Assembly (NCBI RefSeq): GCF_003149145.1
Contig: NZ_QGDQ01000002.1
Coordinates: 62,001 to 126,000 of the forward strand
Origin: Quadrisphaera granulorum
GTDB taxonomy: Bacteria; Actinomycetota; Actinomycetes; Actinomycetales; Quadrisphaeraceae
Length of the DNA: 64,000 nucleotides
Direction: 5' to 3'
Below, one piece after another: positions 54,489 through 64,000 of the stretch (positions within the stretch are counted from its first letter, which is position 1; the number at the start of each line of letters is the position of its first letter). Position numbers and translations under genes: made by a program. The notes below the pieces were generated by a model, which worked only from the letters and a program-made list of their open reading frames with translations, made no database searches and had not been told where the DNA came from.

Positions 54489-55954
54489 CCCTCGCCCTGC
54501 GGGCCGCTGCCCGCTCCGACGTGGGCCTGGTCCGCGCCAGCAACCAGGACTCCGGCTTCGCGGGGGCCCGATTCATCGTCGTCGCTGACGGCATGGGCGG
54601 TCACGCCGGCGGCGACGTCGCCTCGGCCACCGCCGTCGCCGAGCTCATGGGCCTGGACGACGAGGCGCACGGCGCGGAAGCGCCCCAGCGGCTCGCCGAC
54701 GCCGTGGCACGCGCCCAGACCGCGCTGCTGCGCCGGGTGGCCGCCGAACCGGCGCTGGCGGGCATGGGCACCACGGTGACCGCCCTGCTGCGCGCAGGGG
54801 AGCGCCTGGTGCTGGCGCACCTGGGGGACTCGCGCGCCTACCTGCTGCGTGACGGCGCCCTGGCGCAGGTCACCCGCGACCACACCTTCGTGCAGCGGCT
54901 CGTCGACGAGGGCCGCATCACCGCGGCCGAGGCCGAGCACCACCCGCAGCGCAACGTCATCCTCCGCGTCCTCGGTGACGTGCAGTCCTCGCCCGATCCC
55001 GACCTGTCGGTGCAGGAGGCGCACGTCGGCGACCGCTGGCTGCTCTGCTCCGACGGGCTCCCCCGCGTCGTCTCCGACGAGACGATCGAGCGGACGTTGC
55101 TGCGCGTCGGTGACGTGGGGGCGTGCGCCGAGACACTGGTCGAGTTGGCGCTGCGCGCCGGCGCGCCCGACAACGTGACGTGTGTCGTCGCCGATGTCGT
55201 CGAGGTCGAGCCGGGTGGTCCACCGGCCACGGAGCGACAGGTGGTCGGTGCCGCCGGTGAGCGCCCGGATCCCGCCGAGCGCGCCGTCCGCATCCCCACG
55301 AGCCCCGCGATGCGCGCCGCGGGGCTGGGTCGCGGCTCGACCCCTTCCCCCGTGACTCCGCCGACCGGAGCGCCCGCCCCCGTCACGGCCACGCTGGACG
55401 CCTCGGCGACCGACCTCACGGATCGACCGGCAGCCCGGCAGACAGATCCTCAGCCGGACTCGCTGGAGGACCCTGACGACGACGGACAGCCCCGCCCCGT
55501 CACCGGGCGGCGACCCGACGACCCGCCGCCCCGACCAGCGCGCGTGCGCTGGGGATTGCGGGCTCTGGTGCTGCTCGCCGTGGTCCTCGTGCTCGGAGGC
55601 GGCGCCCTGGCCGGGTCGGCGTGGCTGGGGCGCCAGTACTTCGTCGCCGACGACAACGGCACCGTGGCCATCTACCGGGGCCTTTCACAGGACGTCGGCC
55701 CGCTGCACCTCTCGCAGCTGGTCAGCCCCACAGACCTGCGCACCTCCGAGCTCCCCGAGCTCTACCGGCAGCGTGTCGACGCCACGATGACAGCGGGAAG
55801 CCTCGGCGAGGCCGAGAAGATCGTCCAGCAGTTGCGCGACGTCTCCAGCACGGCGAACGCCACCGGTTCGACGGGCCCGACAGGCGGCATCCAGCCCTCG
55901 CCGACTGACAGCCTCCCCTCGCCGACGATCACGACGACGACGGCCGCACCGTGA
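54485..55954 (+). CDS. pstP: PstP PP2C-type Ser/Thr phosphatase
   Basis: 489 aa. The cytosolic PP2C domain (about 5-235) shows SDVGLVRASNQDSGF, VVADGMGGHAGGDVAS, VLAHLGDSRAYLLRDG and GAPDNVTCVV, with the metal-binding Asp residues. A disordered Pro/Thr/Asp linker, one transmembrane helix (about 355-378, LRALVLLAVVLVLGGGALAG) and an outer segment of about 110 residues follow. PstP reverses PknA and PknB. ATG overlaps the fhaB stop by four bases. Confidence 0.96.
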   Translation: MTLALRAAARSDVGLVRASNQDSGFAGARFIVVADGMGGHAGGDVASATAVAELMGLDDEAHGAEAPQRLADAVARAQTALLRRVAAEPALAGMGTTVTALLRAGERLVLAHLGDSRAYLLRDGALAQVTRDHTFVQRLVDEGRITAAEAEHHPQRNVILRVLGDVQSSPDPDLSVQEAHVGDRWLLCSDGLPRVVSDETIERTLLRVGDVGACAETLVELALRAGAPDNVTCVVADVVEVEPGGPPATERQVVGAAGERPDPAERAVRIPTSPAMRAAGLGRGSTPSPVTPPTGAPAPVTATLDASATDLTDRPAARQTDPQPDSLEDPDDDGQPRPVTGRRPDDPPPRPARVRWGLRALVLLAVVLVLGGGALAGSAWLGRQYFVADDNGTVAIYRGLSQDVGPLHLSQLVSPTDLRTSELPELYRQRVDATMTAGSLGEAEKIVQQLRDVSSTANATGSTGPTGGIQPSPTDSLPSPTITTTTAAP

Positions 55955-57324
55955 GCGCCCGCTGGACCGAGTTCTGCCTTTCCGCGGCAGCCGTGGGCAT
56001 CGCCATGGTCGCCTACGGCCTGGTCGGGGTCGCCACCGACGGTGCCTGGCCGGCGGGCTTGCTGGCCTACGGCGGTGGCCTGGGCGCTCTGGTGCTCGTG
56101 CTGCACCTGGCGGTCCGCTGGCGCGCGCCCTTCGCCGATCCCCTGCTCGTCCCGGTGGCCACCCTGCTCAACGGGCTGGGGCTGGCGCTGATCCACCGCC
56201 TCGACGTTGCCCGCGACGGCTCCTTCGCCGAGCGTCAGCTCGTGTGGTCGGCCGTCGGGCTGCTGCTCACCGTCGTCGTCGTGGTCGTCCTGCGCGACCA
56301 CCGCTGGCTGCGCCGGTACACGTTCACGGCGATGGTCGTCGGTCTCGTGCTGCTCGTCATGCCCCTGGTACCGCTGCTCGGCGTCAACATCAACGGGGCG
56401 CAGATCTGGGTGCGCGTTGGACCGGTCGGCTTCCAGCCGGGTGAGCTCGCCAAGATCGTGCTCACGGTGTTCTTCGCCGGGTACCTCGTCACCGCACGCG
56501 ACACGCTCTCCCTGGTCGGCCCGAAGGTGCTCGGTCTGCAGCTGCCCCGCGCGCGCGACCTCGGGCCCCTCATCGTGGCCTGGCTCGCGAGCCTGGCCGT
56601 GCTCGTGCTCGAGCGCGACCTCGGCACCTCGCTGCTGTTCTTCGGGTTGTTCGTCGCGATGCTCTACGTGGCCACCCAGCGCGTGAGCTGGATCGCCATC
56701 GGCATGACGCTTTTCGTCGGTGGGGCCGTGCTGGCCTGGAGCATGTTCGACCACGTGCAGGCCCGCGTGTCCGCCTGGCTGAACCCGTTCGACGCCGAGG
56801 AGTACGACCGGAAGTTCGGCGGCAGCTTCCAGCTGGTGCAGGGGCTGTTCGGCCTGGCGAACGGTGGCCTGGTGGGCACCGGCATCGGCGAGGGACGGCC
56901 GCAGACCGTGCCGTACGCCGAGAGCGACTTCATCATCGCCACGCTGGGGGAGGAGACCGGCCTGACCGGCCTGCTCGCCGTGCTGGTGGTGTACCTCGTG
57001 CTCGTCGAGCGTGGGCTGCGCACCGCCGTGGCGGTGCGCGACGGCTTCGGCAAGCTGCTCGCCGGGGGGCTGGCCTTCGCCATCGCCCTGCAGTGCTTCG
57101 TGGTGGCCGGCGGCGTGCTGCGCGTCATCCCCCTGACCGGTCTGACCATGCCGTTCCTCGCCTACGGCGGCTCCAGCCTCGTGGCGAACTGGATGATCGT
57201 CGGGTTGCTGCTACGCATCTCCGACGCCGCTCGCAGGCCCGCGCCCGCCGTCCCGGAACCTGAGGGCACCCCCGTGGTGCCCGACGTCGCGGGCTCGGCG
57301 GAGACGCAGGTGGTGCGCCTGTGA
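55951..57324 (+). CDS. rodA: RodA: SEDS-family peptidoglycan polymerase
   Basis: 457 aa with about 12 transmembrane helices. SEDS motifs include INGAQIWVRVGPVGFQPGEL, ERDLGTSLLFFGLFVAMLYV and GLTMPFLAYGGSSLVANWMI. It polymerises glycan strands together with the neighbouring PbpA. GTG start in the GTGA overlap with pstP; its stop overlaps pbpA. FtsW is a relative, but the pbpA partner and locus point to RodA. Confidence 0.95.
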   Translation: MSARWTEFCLSAAAVGIAMVAYGLVGVATDGAWPAGLLAYGGGLGALVLVLHLAVRWRAPFADPLLVPVATLLNGLGLALIHRLDVARDGSFAERQLVWSAVGLLLTVVVVVVLRDHRWLRRYTFTAMVVGLVLLVMPLVPLLGVNINGAQIWVRVGPVGFQPGELAKIVLTVFFAGYLVTARDTLSLVGPKVLGLQLPRARDLGPLIVAWLASLAVLVLERDLGTSLLFFGLFVAMLYVATQRVSWIAIGMTLFVGGAVLAWSMFDHVQARVSAWLNPFDAEEYDRKFGGSFQLVQGLFGLANGGLVGTGIGEGRPQTVPYAESDFIIATLGEETGLTGLLAVLVVYLVLVERGLRTAVAVRDGFGKLLAGGLAFAIALQCFVVAGGVLRVIPLTGLTMPFLAYGGSSLVANWMIVGLLLRISDAARRPAPAVPEPEGTPVVPDVAGSAETQVVRL

Positions 57325-58796
57325 ACGCCCCGCTGCGCCGCCTGGCGATGATCGTGACGGCCATGTTCACCGCGCTCATGGTGGCCGCCACCTGGGTGCA
57401 GTTCGTCGACGCCGGTCGGCTGCGCGACGACCCACGCAACTCGCGGACCCTCTACGAGAAGCTCGGGCGAGAACGGGGTGCCATCACCACCGCCGACGGC
57501 ACCGTCATCGCCCAGTCGGAGAAGGTCGACGACCGCTACCAGTACCAGCGGAAGTACCCGAAGGGTGATCTCTACTCGGCCGTCACCGGCACCTTCTCGG
57601 TGACCACCGGGGCGAGTGGCCTGGAGGCCGCTGAGGACAAGTACCTCTCCGGCACCTCCGACAGGTACTTCTTCCGGCGCGTCTCCGACCTGCTCACCGG
57701 TACCCAGCCCAGCGGGGCCGTGGTGGAGACGACGCTGCGCGACTCCGTGCAGCAGGCCGCTGCCGACGGGCTCGGCAACCAGCAGGGCGCGGTCGTGGCG
57801 CTCGACCCGAAGACCGGAGCCGTGCTGGCGCTGTACTCCTCCCCCGGGTGGGACCCCAACGCCCTGGCCTCGCACGACCGCTCCGCCGCGGCGCAGGCCA
57901 GGGCCGCGCTGGAGGCCGAGGACAGCGAGCCTCTCGTCAGCAAGGCCACGCGGCAGAGCTACCCCCCGGGCTCGACGTTCAAGCTCATCACGACGGCGGC
58001 GGCGCTGGAGAGCGGCGACTACACCGCCGACAGCCTCCTGGACGGCCCTGCGGAGCTGACGCTCCCCCAGACCTCGCGCACGTTGGCCAACGACGACGAC
58101 AGGCCGTGCGGCACCGACGGGAAGACTTCGTTGGCCGACGCGCTGCGCGTCTCGTGCAACACGGCCTACGCCAGCCTGGGTATGACGCTCGGTCAGGACG
58201 TGCTGCGCGAGCAGGCCGAGAAGTTCGGGTTCAACGCCGGCTTCGACATCCCGATCGGGGTGGCGGCCAGCACGTTTCCCACCGGGCTCGACGGAGCGCA
58301 GCTCGCCCGGTCCGCCATCGGGCAGGACAGCGTGACGGCAACCCCGATGCAGATGGCCATGGTCGCCGCGGCGATCGCGAACGGTGGAGTGGTGATGCAG
58401 CCGAACCTGGTGCGCACGGTGCGCGGGCGCGACCTGGAGGTTCTCGACGCACCGTCCCCCGACGAGCGCGGGCGTGCCGTGTCACGGCAGACCGCGGCCA
58501 GCTTGACCGCCATGATGGAGGGCGTGGTGGAGTCCGGGACCGGTCGCAGGGCGCAGATTCCGGGCGTCAGCGTCGCCGGGAAGACCGGCACGGCACAGAC
58601 CGTCGCCGGGGCCGCCCCGCACGCGTGGTTCACCGCCTTCGCGCCCGCGGACGACCCGAAGGTCGCCGTCGCCGTCCTCGTGGAGAACGGCGGCAACGCC
58701 GCCCAGGAGGCGTCCGGCGGAAGCGTCGCGGCCCCCATCGCCAAGTCCGTCATCCAGGCCGCCTTGGCGGCCCCGAGCTCGGGGAGCGCCGGCTGA
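57321..58796 (+). CDS. pbpA: PbpA class B penicillin-binding protein
   Basis: 491 aa. One N-terminal transmembrane helix (about 8-25), a dimerisation region and a transpeptidase domain (about 150-485). The active Ser-x-x-Lys is in [19 protein letters not shown], Ser-x-Asn in [13 protein letters not shown], and Lys-Thr-Gly in [13 protein letters not shown]. It cross-links new peptidoglycan with RodA. GTG start overlapping rodA by four bases; the stop overlaps the next ATG by one base. Confidence 0.96.
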   Translation: MNAPLRRLAMIVTAMFTALMVAATWVQFVDAGRLRDDPRNSRTLYEKLGRERGAITTADGTVIAQSEKVDDRYQYQRKYPKGDLYSAVTGTFSVTTGASGLEAAEDKYLSGTSDRYFFRRVSDLLTGTQPSGAVVETTLRDSVQQAAADGLGNQQGAVVALDPKTGAVLALYSSPGWDPNALASHDRSAAAQARAALEAEDSEPLVSKATRQSYPPGSTFKLITTAAALESGDYTADSLLDGPAELTLPQTSRTLANDDDRPCGTDGKTSLADALRVSCNTAYASLGMTLGQDVLREQAEKFGFNAGFDIPIGVAASTFPTGLDGAQLARSAIGQDSVTATPMQMAMVAAAIANGGVVMQPNLVRTVRGRDLEVLDAPSPDERGRAVSRQTAASLTAMMEGVVESGTGRRAQIPGVSVAGKTGTAQTVAGAAPHAWFTAFAPADDPKVAVAVLVENGGNAAQEASGGSVAAPIAKSVIQAALAAPSSGSAG

Positions 58797-60364
58797 TGCG
58801 CGTCGACGCAGGCACCGTGCTGGGCAACCGGTACCAGCTGACCACCCCCATCGCCTCCGGCGGCATGGGGGAGGTCTGGGAAGCCCACGACGAGCTGCTC
58901 GGCCGCACCGTGGCCGTCAAGGTGCTGCGCAGCGAGCTCGCGAGCGACCCGGGCTTCCTGGCCCGCTTCCGCACCGAGGCCCGCAACAGCGCGCGCCTGG
59001 CGCACCCGGCGATCGCCGCCACCTACGACTACGGAGAGTCCGACGGCAGCGCGTGGCTCGTCATGGAGCTCGTGCCAGGGGAGCCGCTCAGCGACCTCCT
59101 GGCCACGCAGCACTCCGTGGAGCCGCGCCGCGCCATGCGGATCATCGCCTCGGCGGCCTCCGGCCTGGCCGCGGCGCACGAGGCCGGGATCGTCCACCGC
59201 GACGTGAAGCCCGGCAATCTCCTCGTGACCCCGACCGGCGGGGTGAAGGTCACCGACTTCGGCATCGCCAGGGCCGCCGCGGAGGCGCCGCTGACGGCTA
59301 CCGGGCAGGTCATGGGGACGGCGGCGTACCTGTCCCCGGAGCAGGCCACCGGTCGGCGCGACCTGACGCCCGCCGTCGACGTCTACGCCCTCGGCGTGGT
59401 CGCCCACGAGATGCTGGCCGGGCAGCGGCCCTTCACGGGTGAGTCGCAGGTGGCGATCGCGCTGGCGCAGGTCAACGACCCGCCGCCGCCGCTGCCGTCG
59501 TCGGTGCCGCCGGGTGCGCGGGCGCTGGTCGACGCATGCCTCGCCAAGGACCCGAACGCCCGTCCTCGAAGCGCCAGCATCGTGGCCCAGGTGGCCTCTC
59601 TCATCGCCGAGGGCGACGACGCGCACGCCCAGCGGGTGCTGCGCGCGGGTCTCGGCCCGGCCGCAGCGGGTGCGGCCGGCCCGGCCGGCGCCGCGACGGG
59701 CGGAGCCACCGTGGCCCTGCCTCCGACGACTGATGCGACCCGTGCCATGGGTCCCGGTGCCGACGAGACCGTCCCGTGGCCCGAGCCTGCCGCTCCCCCG
59801 AGTCGGCGCTCGGCGCAGGCGGCTGCTGCCTACGCCGCCGGCGCGGCGACCGGAGCGGGCAGCGCCGGGGCGTTCCCCTCGACGGGCATGACCACGGGTC
59901 CGCAGAGCGCGCCCGAGCCCACCGGCCAGCGGTCGGGTCGTGGCCGGATGACCGTGCCGCTGTTGGGGCTGCTCGCGGTGCTCGTCGTCGTCCTGGCGGC
60001 GCTGGTCTACCTGACCAGCGGTTCCGGGGACCAGCAGAACACCCCGAACCCGTCGCTGGACACCCCAGCGCCCACGCAGGACAGCTCGCCCGCCCCGCGG
60101 CAGTCGACCGTCACCCAGACGGTCACCTCGTCCGCTTCGAGCGCCGCGCCGACGAGCTCAGCCCCCACGCCGAGCACGGCGGCGCCCACGGAGACCGCCA
60201 GCGAACCGACCTCCGCGCCCGCATCGACCGCCCCGGCGGAGTCGACCGCCCCGGTAACGCCGAGCACTCCGGCCAGCAGCGCCCCCGCGGCAACACCGGG
60301 CGGCACCGGCACCGCTGGAGCAGCTCCCGCCAGCGGCACCGTGCAGGGGGTGGACGGCGCGTGA
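58796..60364 (+). CDS. pknA: PknA-like Ser/Thr protein kinase
   Basis: 522 aa. The kinase domain (about 8-270) has the glycine loop [12 protein letters not shown], the catalytic [15 protein letters not shown] in [11 protein letters not shown] and the activation loop ending [14 protein letters not shown] Ala/Gly/Thr linker, a transmembrane helix (about 388-408, [20 protein letters not shown]) and a Ser/Thr/Pro/Ala-rich outer tail without PASTA domains follow. PknA controls growth and division targets. ATG in the TGATG junction with pbpA; the 3' end overlaps pknB by four bases. Confidence 0.93.
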   Translation: MRVDAGTVLGNRYQLTTPIASGGMGEVWEAHDELLGRTVAVKVLRSELASDPGFLARFRTEARNSARLAHPAIAATYDYGESDGSAWLVMELVPGEPLSDLLATQHSVEPRRAMRIIASAASGLAAAHEAGIVHRDVKPGNLLVTPTGGVKVTDFGIARAAAEAPLTATGQVMGTAAYLSPEQATGRRDLTPAVDVYALGVVAHEMLAGQRPFTGESQVAIALAQVNDPPPPLPSSVPPGARALVDACLAKDPNARPRSASIVAQVASLIAEGDDAHAQRVLRAGLGPAAAGAAGPAGAATGGATVALPPTTDATRAMGPGADETVPWPEPAAPPSRRSAQAAAAYAAGAATGAGSAGAFPSTGMTTGPQSAPEPTGQRSGRGRMTVPLLGLLAVLVVVLAALVYLTSGSGDQQNTPNPSLDTPAPTQDSSPAPRQSTVTQTVTSSASSAAPTSSAPTPSTAAPTETASEPTSAPASTAPAESTAPVTPSTPASSAPAATPGGTGTAGAAPASGTVQGVDGA

Positions 60365-62298
60365 ACGGAACCTCCCGGGTTCTCGGAGACCGCTACGAGG
60401 TCTCCGAGCTCCTCGGGCGCGGCGGGATGGCGGAGGTCCACGCCGGGCGCGACCAGCGACTCGGCCGCCGCGTCGCGATCAAGCTGCTGCGCGCGGACAT
60501 GGCCCGCGATCCGGTGTTCCAAGCACGGTTCCGCCGTGAGGCGCAGTCGACCGCAGGTCTGAACCACCCCTCGATCGTCGCCGTCTACGACACCGGTGAG
60601 GACGTCTTTACCGAGTCCGGCGGAGCGCAGGTGCGGACGCCGTACATCGTCATGGAGTACGTCGAGGGCCAGACCGTGCGCGACCTCCTCGACGAGGCCG
60701 GCGGCTCCGGGCTCGGCACGCAGCGCGCAGTGGAGATCACCACTGGGGTGCTGACGGCCCTACAGGCCGCGCACGCCGCCGGCATCGTGCACCGCGACGT
60801 CAAGCCCGCCAACGTCATGGTGACGCCCTCGGGTGGCATCAAGGTCATGGACTTCGGCATCGCCCGCGCGGTGGCCGACTCCTCCGCCACGATGACCCAG
60901 ACCAGCGCCGTCATCGGCACCGCGCAGTACCTCTCCCCGGAGCAGGCGCGCGGCGAGGTGGTCGACGCCCGCACCGACCTGTACTCCACCGGCTGCCTGC
61001 TCTACGAGCTGCTGACGGGCCGCCCGCCGTTCGTGGGCGATTCCCCGGTGGCGGTGGCCTACCAGCACGTGGGGGAGCTGCCGCAGCCGCCGAGCCGGTT
61101 CAACCGCGCTGTCGACGACGAACTCGACCGCGTGGTGCTCAAGGCCCTCGCCAAGCAGCGCGACGACCGCTACGCCGACGCCGCGGAGTTCCGCGAGGAC
61201 CTGCTGGCCGCCGAGGCGGGCCACGAGGTGATGGCCCCCACGGTGGCGGTCGCCCATGCCGCGGCCACCCAGCACCTGCCGACCACCACCGAGGCCACCC
61301 GCGCGGTCGCCGCCGGCGGCTTCGTGAGCCGGCGCGGCCGCAACGACCCGACGGGCCAGGCCGCTGCCGTGGACGCGCCCGTCACCGGGCAGTTCGCTGC
61401 TCAGCCGGAACCACGCCGCGGCAGCCGTGTCTTCATGGCGGTGCTCGTCGTCGTCCTGCTCGTGGTGCTTCTGCTGGTCGGCTGGCTGACCCTCCGGGCG
61501 TACCAGGAGTCGACGATGGTCACGGTGCCGACGGTGGTCGGCCAGAACGAGGAGACCGCCAGGGGGCTGCTGCGTGCCCAGGGGCTCAGCGTCAGCGGCG
61601 TGACCTCCAAAGCCGACCCCAAGCCCAGCGGCATCGTCATCGACTCCACCCCCCAGGGTGGCTCCCAGGTCAAGGCGAAGTCGTCCGTGGCGCTCGTGGT
61701 GTCCTCGGGGCCGGCCGCCGTGCAGGTGCCGGAGGTCGCCGGCCAGACCCAGGAGCAGGCGGCCGCCTCACTGCGCCGCGAAGGGCTCACGCTCGGCGAC
61801 ATCGCGACGCAGGACATCGCGCAGCTCCGCGCTGGCACGGTCATCTCCACGGACCCCCCCGTGGGCTCCTCCGTGGCACCGCAGACCGCCGTCAACCTCA
61901 CCGTCGCCAGCGGCAAGGTGGCGGTGACGAACGTCGTCACCAAGAGCCAGGAAGACGCCGTCGCCGCGCTCACCGAACTGGGGCTGGTGCCCTCGCTCTC
62001 CCCCGCGCCGAGCGACCAGCCCCTCGGGACGGTCCTTTCGCAGACGCCGGAGAGGGGCGTCGTCGCGATCGGGAGCGTGGTGCAGCTGGTGATCTCGGGC
62101 GGCCCGACGGCCACCCAGACCCCTAGCGAGACCACCCCCAGCGACACACCGACGTCGGACCCGACGGACAGCGGAGCGCCCCCCAGCCCCAGTCAGAGCC
62201 CCTCGGGGACGGCGAGCGGCACCCCGACGCAGAACACGTCGTTGGCTCCTGAGGAGCCCGACGAGAGCCCGACGCGGACCCCCGCGGCGGCGGGCTAG
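60361..62298 (+). CDS. pknB: PknB Ser/Thr protein kinase with three PASTA domains
   Basis: 645 aa. Kinase domain (about 10-275) with [37 protein letters not shown] and [15 protein letters not shown] transmembrane helix (about 358-378) is followed by three PASTA repeats ([40 protein letters not shown], and a diverged [20 protein letters not shown]). Mycobacterial PknB has four. PASTA domains sense muropeptides or lipid II. A Ser/Thr/Pro tail ends the protein. The GTG at 60361 overlaps the pknA stop (GTGA). Confidence 0.96.
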   Translation: MNGTSRVLGDRYEVSELLGRGGMAEVHAGRDQRLGRRVAIKLLRADMARDPVFQARFRREAQSTAGLNHPSIVAVYDTGEDVFTESGGAQVRTPYIVMEYVEGQTVRDLLDEAGGSGLGTQRAVEITTGVLTALQAAHAAGIVHRDVKPANVMVTPSGGIKVMDFGIARAVADSSATMTQTSAVIGTAQYLSPEQARGEVVDARTDLYSTGCLLYELLTGRPPFVGDSPVAVAYQHVGELPQPPSRFNRAVDDELDRVVLKALAKQRDDRYADAAEFREDLLAAEAGHEVMAPTVAVAHAAATQHLPTTTEATRAVAAGGFVSRRGRNDPTGQAAAVDAPVTGQFAAQPEPRRGSRVFMAVLVVVLLVVLLLVGWLTLRAYQESTMVTVPTVVGQNEETARGLLRAQGLSVSGVTSKADPKPSGIVIDSTPQGGSQVKAKSSVALVVSSGPAAVQVPEVAGQTQEQAAASLRREGLTLGDIATQDIAQLRAGTVISTDPPVGSSVAPQTAVNLTVASGKVAVTNVVTKSQEDAVAALTELGLVPSLSPAPSDQPLGTVLSQTPERGVVAIGSVVQLVISGGPTATQTPSETTPSDTPTSDPTDSGAPPSPSQSPSGTASGTPTQNTSLAPEEPDESPTRTPAAAG

Positions 62299-62318
62299 GA
62301 GCGAACGGGCTAGGAGCG
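62291..62318. repeat. 13-bp direct repeat spanning two convergent stop codons
   Basis: CGGGCTAGGAGCG occurs at 62291-62303 and 62306-62318. The CTAG in the first copy gives the TAG stop of pknB; the CTAG in the second, read on the other strand, gives the TAG stop of pabA. A small duplication therefore separates the two convergent genes. Confidence 0.85.
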
Positions 62319-62972
62319 GGCGCGCACCAGCGGCGCCATGCCGGCGGAACGGGCCACGGCGCCGTCGTCGCCGCAGATCTCCAGCCAGTTCGCCAGGAGA
62401 CGGTGACCGCCCTGCGTGAGCACCGACTCGGGGTGGAACTGCACGCCGTGCAGGGGCAGCTCGCGGTGCTGCACCGCCATCACCACCCCGCCGGTGGTCC
62501 GGCCGGTGACCACGAGCTCGTCCGGCACGGTGTCGGCCACGACGGCGAGGGAGTGGTACCGGGTGGCCGTGAAGGGCTGCGGGAGCCCATGGAGCACGCC
62601 CTGCCCCTCGTGGACGACCTCGCTGGTCTTGCCGTGCAGCAGCTCCTCCGCGTGCGTCACCGTGGCGCCGAAGACCTCCCCGAGGGCCTGGTGGCCCAGG
62701 CAGACGCCGAGCATCGGGGTGGCCGTCTCGGCGCAGCGCCGCACGAGGTCGGGGCTGGCACCGGCGTCCTTGGGCGCGCCGGGACCGGGGGAGAGAAGCA
62801 CCCCGTCGACACCGTCGAGCACGTCGCCGGAGTCGAGGGCCCTCTCGAGCGCAGGGTCGTCGTTGCGGAGCACGTGGCACTGCGCACCGAGCTGCTCGAG
62901 ATAGCCGACGATCGTGAAGACGAAGCTGTCGTAGTTGTCGACGACGAGCACGCGGCGGCCGGTGGAGCTCAT
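62310..62972 (-). CDS. pabA: Anthranilate/aminodeoxychorismate synthase glutamine amidotransferase
   Basis: 220 aa class I glutamine amidotransferase. It releases ammonia from glutamine for the partner PabB or TrpE. It opens VLVVDNYDSFVFTIVGYLEQ; the triad is Cys in GVCLGHQALGE, and His and Glu in VQFHPESVLT. The conserved place between pknB and the DUF881 gene is that of the mycobacterial trpG/pabA homologue. The ATG overlaps the stop of the DUF881 gene by four bases. Whether it serves folate, tryptophan or both cannot be read here. Confidence 0.94.
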   Translation of the reverse strand: MSSTGRRVLVVDNYDSFVFTIVGYLEQLGAQCHVLRNDDPALERALDSGDVLDGVDGVLLSPGPGAPKDAGASPDLVRRCAETATPMLGVCLGHQALGEVFGATVTHAEELLHGKTSEVVHEGQGVLHGLPQPFTATRYHSLAVVADTVPDELVVTGRTTGGVVMAVQHRELPLHGVQFHPESVLTQGGHRLLANWLEICGDDGAVARSAGMAPLVRARS

Positions 62973-63826
62973 CGCGGCACCGTAGCGTGCGCAAGCTGCA
63001 ACGACCCGTCCCAGCCGGGCACGCTCACCTGCTCCTCGCTCAGCTGCCAGCCCAGCCCGACGCGCGCCACGTCGGACAGGTAGGTCTGCACCGCCGGAGA
63101 GGCGTGCACGGCCGCGCGCAGCGCCGCCGGGTCTCCCACGGCCCTCACGGTGTACGGCGGGGCGTACAGACGCCCCTGGAGGCGCAGCACGTTGCCCACG
63201 CAGCGCACCGCGGACGTGGAGACGATCCGCTGGTCCTGGAGCCCGACGGCGGTGGCGCCGCCCTCCCACAGGGCGTTGACCACCGCCTGCAGGTCCTGCT
63301 GGTGGACGATGAGGACGTCGGCCGCGATGCCGCTGGCCGCCGCCGTGTCCGCGGCGCGCGGGGCGTCGTCGAGGGTGATGACCAGCCCGGGGCCCTCCAC
63401 CGGGTCGAGGCCGGCAGCGCCGGCGAGCTCGTCGGCTTCCGCCTGGAGCTGCTGGGCGGCAGGGTCGTCGACCTCCTGCCCGAGCTGGGTGACCTCCTGC
63501 TGCAACGCGGCGAGGCGGCGGTCGGCGCGCGCGACCTCGCGCTCCTGCGAGACCACCTGGCTGCGCAGGTCGCTGGTGCTGGCCCGCAGGTCCGTCCCGT
63601 CAGCGGTGCGGGCACTCGTCGCGAAGAGCACCCCCGCCAGGAGGAAGACGACGACGACGGCCAGCGTGCCCCCGCTGCCGGGCTGGATCCACCGGAGGCG
63701 CCGGGTCCGCAACCAGCGCAGCGCACGGGCCGTGCGGGCGTCGCGGGGCGGTCCTGGCTCGCGCGATGCGCGCGGTTCGCGGGGTCCGGTCGCGGGCGGC
63801 GACGCGCCGGGAGGTGCGTAGGTCAC
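62969..63826 (-). CDS. DUF881 membrane protein
   Basis: 285 aa. A Pro/Arg-rich cytoplasmic N-terminus, one transmembrane helix (about 55-70, LAVVVVFLLAGVLFATSAR), a coiled coil (about 80-135, REVARADRRLAALQQEVTQL) and a DUF881 domain outside the cell (GPGLVITLDDAP, VNALWEGGATAVGLQDQRIV). The family has no assigned activity; its members cluster with division and wall genes. It is read leftward, diverging from crgA with a 67-base spacer. Confidence 0.92.
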   Translation of the reverse strand: MTYAPPGASPPATGPREPRASREPGPPRDARTARALRWLRTRRLRWIQPGSGGTLAVVVVFLLAGVLFATSARTADGTDLRASTSDLRSQVVSQEREVARADRRLAALQQEVTQLGQEVDDPAAQQLQAEADELAGAAGLDPVEGPGLVITLDDAPRAADTAAASGIAADVLIVHQQDLQAVVNALWEGGATAVGLQDQRIVSTSAVRCVGNVLRLQGRLYAPPYTVRAVGDPAALRAAVHASPAVQTYLSDVARVGLGWQLSEEQVSVPGWDGSLQLAHATVPR

Positions 63827-63893
63827 GGCTCGCCCTCCCCGCCCGGCCCGGGCGACTACCCTCGGGCGCTGACAGCCCTGCAGAGGAGGACCG

Positions 63894-64000
63894 GTGCCCG
63901 AGTCGAGGATACGTCGCCGTCGCGCGTGGACAGCCCCGCGCGAGAAGAGCGCCGGCCCCCGCCCGAGCCCGCGCTGGTGGGTCCCCGTGATGCTGGGGCT
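63894..64000 (+). CDS. crgA: CrgA cell-division protein, 3' end beyond the window
   Basis: 35 codons are visible from a GTG at 63894, preceded by a strong AGAGGAGG ribosome site. The sequence opens PESRIRRRRAWTAPREKSA and reaches PRWWVPVMLG before the window ends, matching the front of CrgA just before its first transmembrane helix. CrgA is a small two-helix membrane protein that recruits division and wall-synthesis proteins to the septum. Position next to DUF881, pabA and pknB confirms it. Confidence 0.9.
   Translation, partial: MPESRIRRRRAWTAPREKSAGPRPSPRWWVPVMLG

Overview
The window is GC-rich DNA packed with overlapping genes, typical of an actinobacterium. A full chemosensory operon points to a motile or surface-responsive member of the group, possibly Kineosporiales such as Kineococcus; this is inference from gene content only. 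The right end has the conserved near-origin cluster tRNA-Leu, fhaA, fhaB, pstP, rodA, pbpA, pknA, pknB, pabA, DUF881, crgA, in the order known from Mycobacterium tuberculosis. The replication origin therefore probably lies beyond the right edge.

Region by region. 1-8874 (minus): a chemosensory operon reading MCP, triple-domain CheW, CheB, a HEAT-repeat protein, CheR, a CheY-like regulator and CheA (cut by the window edge). The receptor is soluble and carries two signalling tips. 9188-11142 (minus): serS and a pterin dehydratase/VOC fusion. 11143-12729: a gene-poor stretch of apparent gene remnants. 12730-18956: a lipid kinase, pheA, an RsbW-like kinase with a stress-sigma-type promoter, a quinone oxidoreductase, an L,D-transpeptidase with aberrant codon use, and a lipoprotein. 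18989-27473: rhodanese, CorC-like protein, a Nei-type glycosylase, PspC, phosphoglucomutase, a SpoIIE-type phosphatase and a HelD-like RNA polymerase recycling ATPase. 27863-29629 (minus): an ECF sigma factor with a SnoaL-like tail and a YitT membrane protein. 29703-36171 (plus): a complete Mrp Na+/H+ antiporter operon with MrpA and MrpB fused.

36168-48081 holds a probable exopolysaccharide or glycolipid locus. A membrane-anchored glycoside hydrolase is read leftward. Diverging from it is a tightly coupled seven-gene operon: GT2, a large GT-C-like membrane protein, two GT4 enzymes, a small membrane protein of unknown function, a GT4-flippase fusion, and a condensation-type acyltransferase. 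Facing it, 48091-52873 (minus) is the long-chain olefin operon oleA, oleBC (fused), oleD, which condenses two fatty acyl chains head to head into an alkene.

52986-64000 is the cell-growth and division cluster. PknA and PknB phosphorylate targets read by the FHA proteins, PstP reverses this, RodA and PbpA polymerise and cross-link peptidoglycan, and CrgA links to the divisome.

The most unusual material is the chemosensory operon (dual-tip cytoplasmic receptor, triple CheW, HEAT protein) and the polysaccharide operon with its glycosyltransferase-flippase fusion. No CRISPR array, intact insertion sequence or intact prophage was seen.
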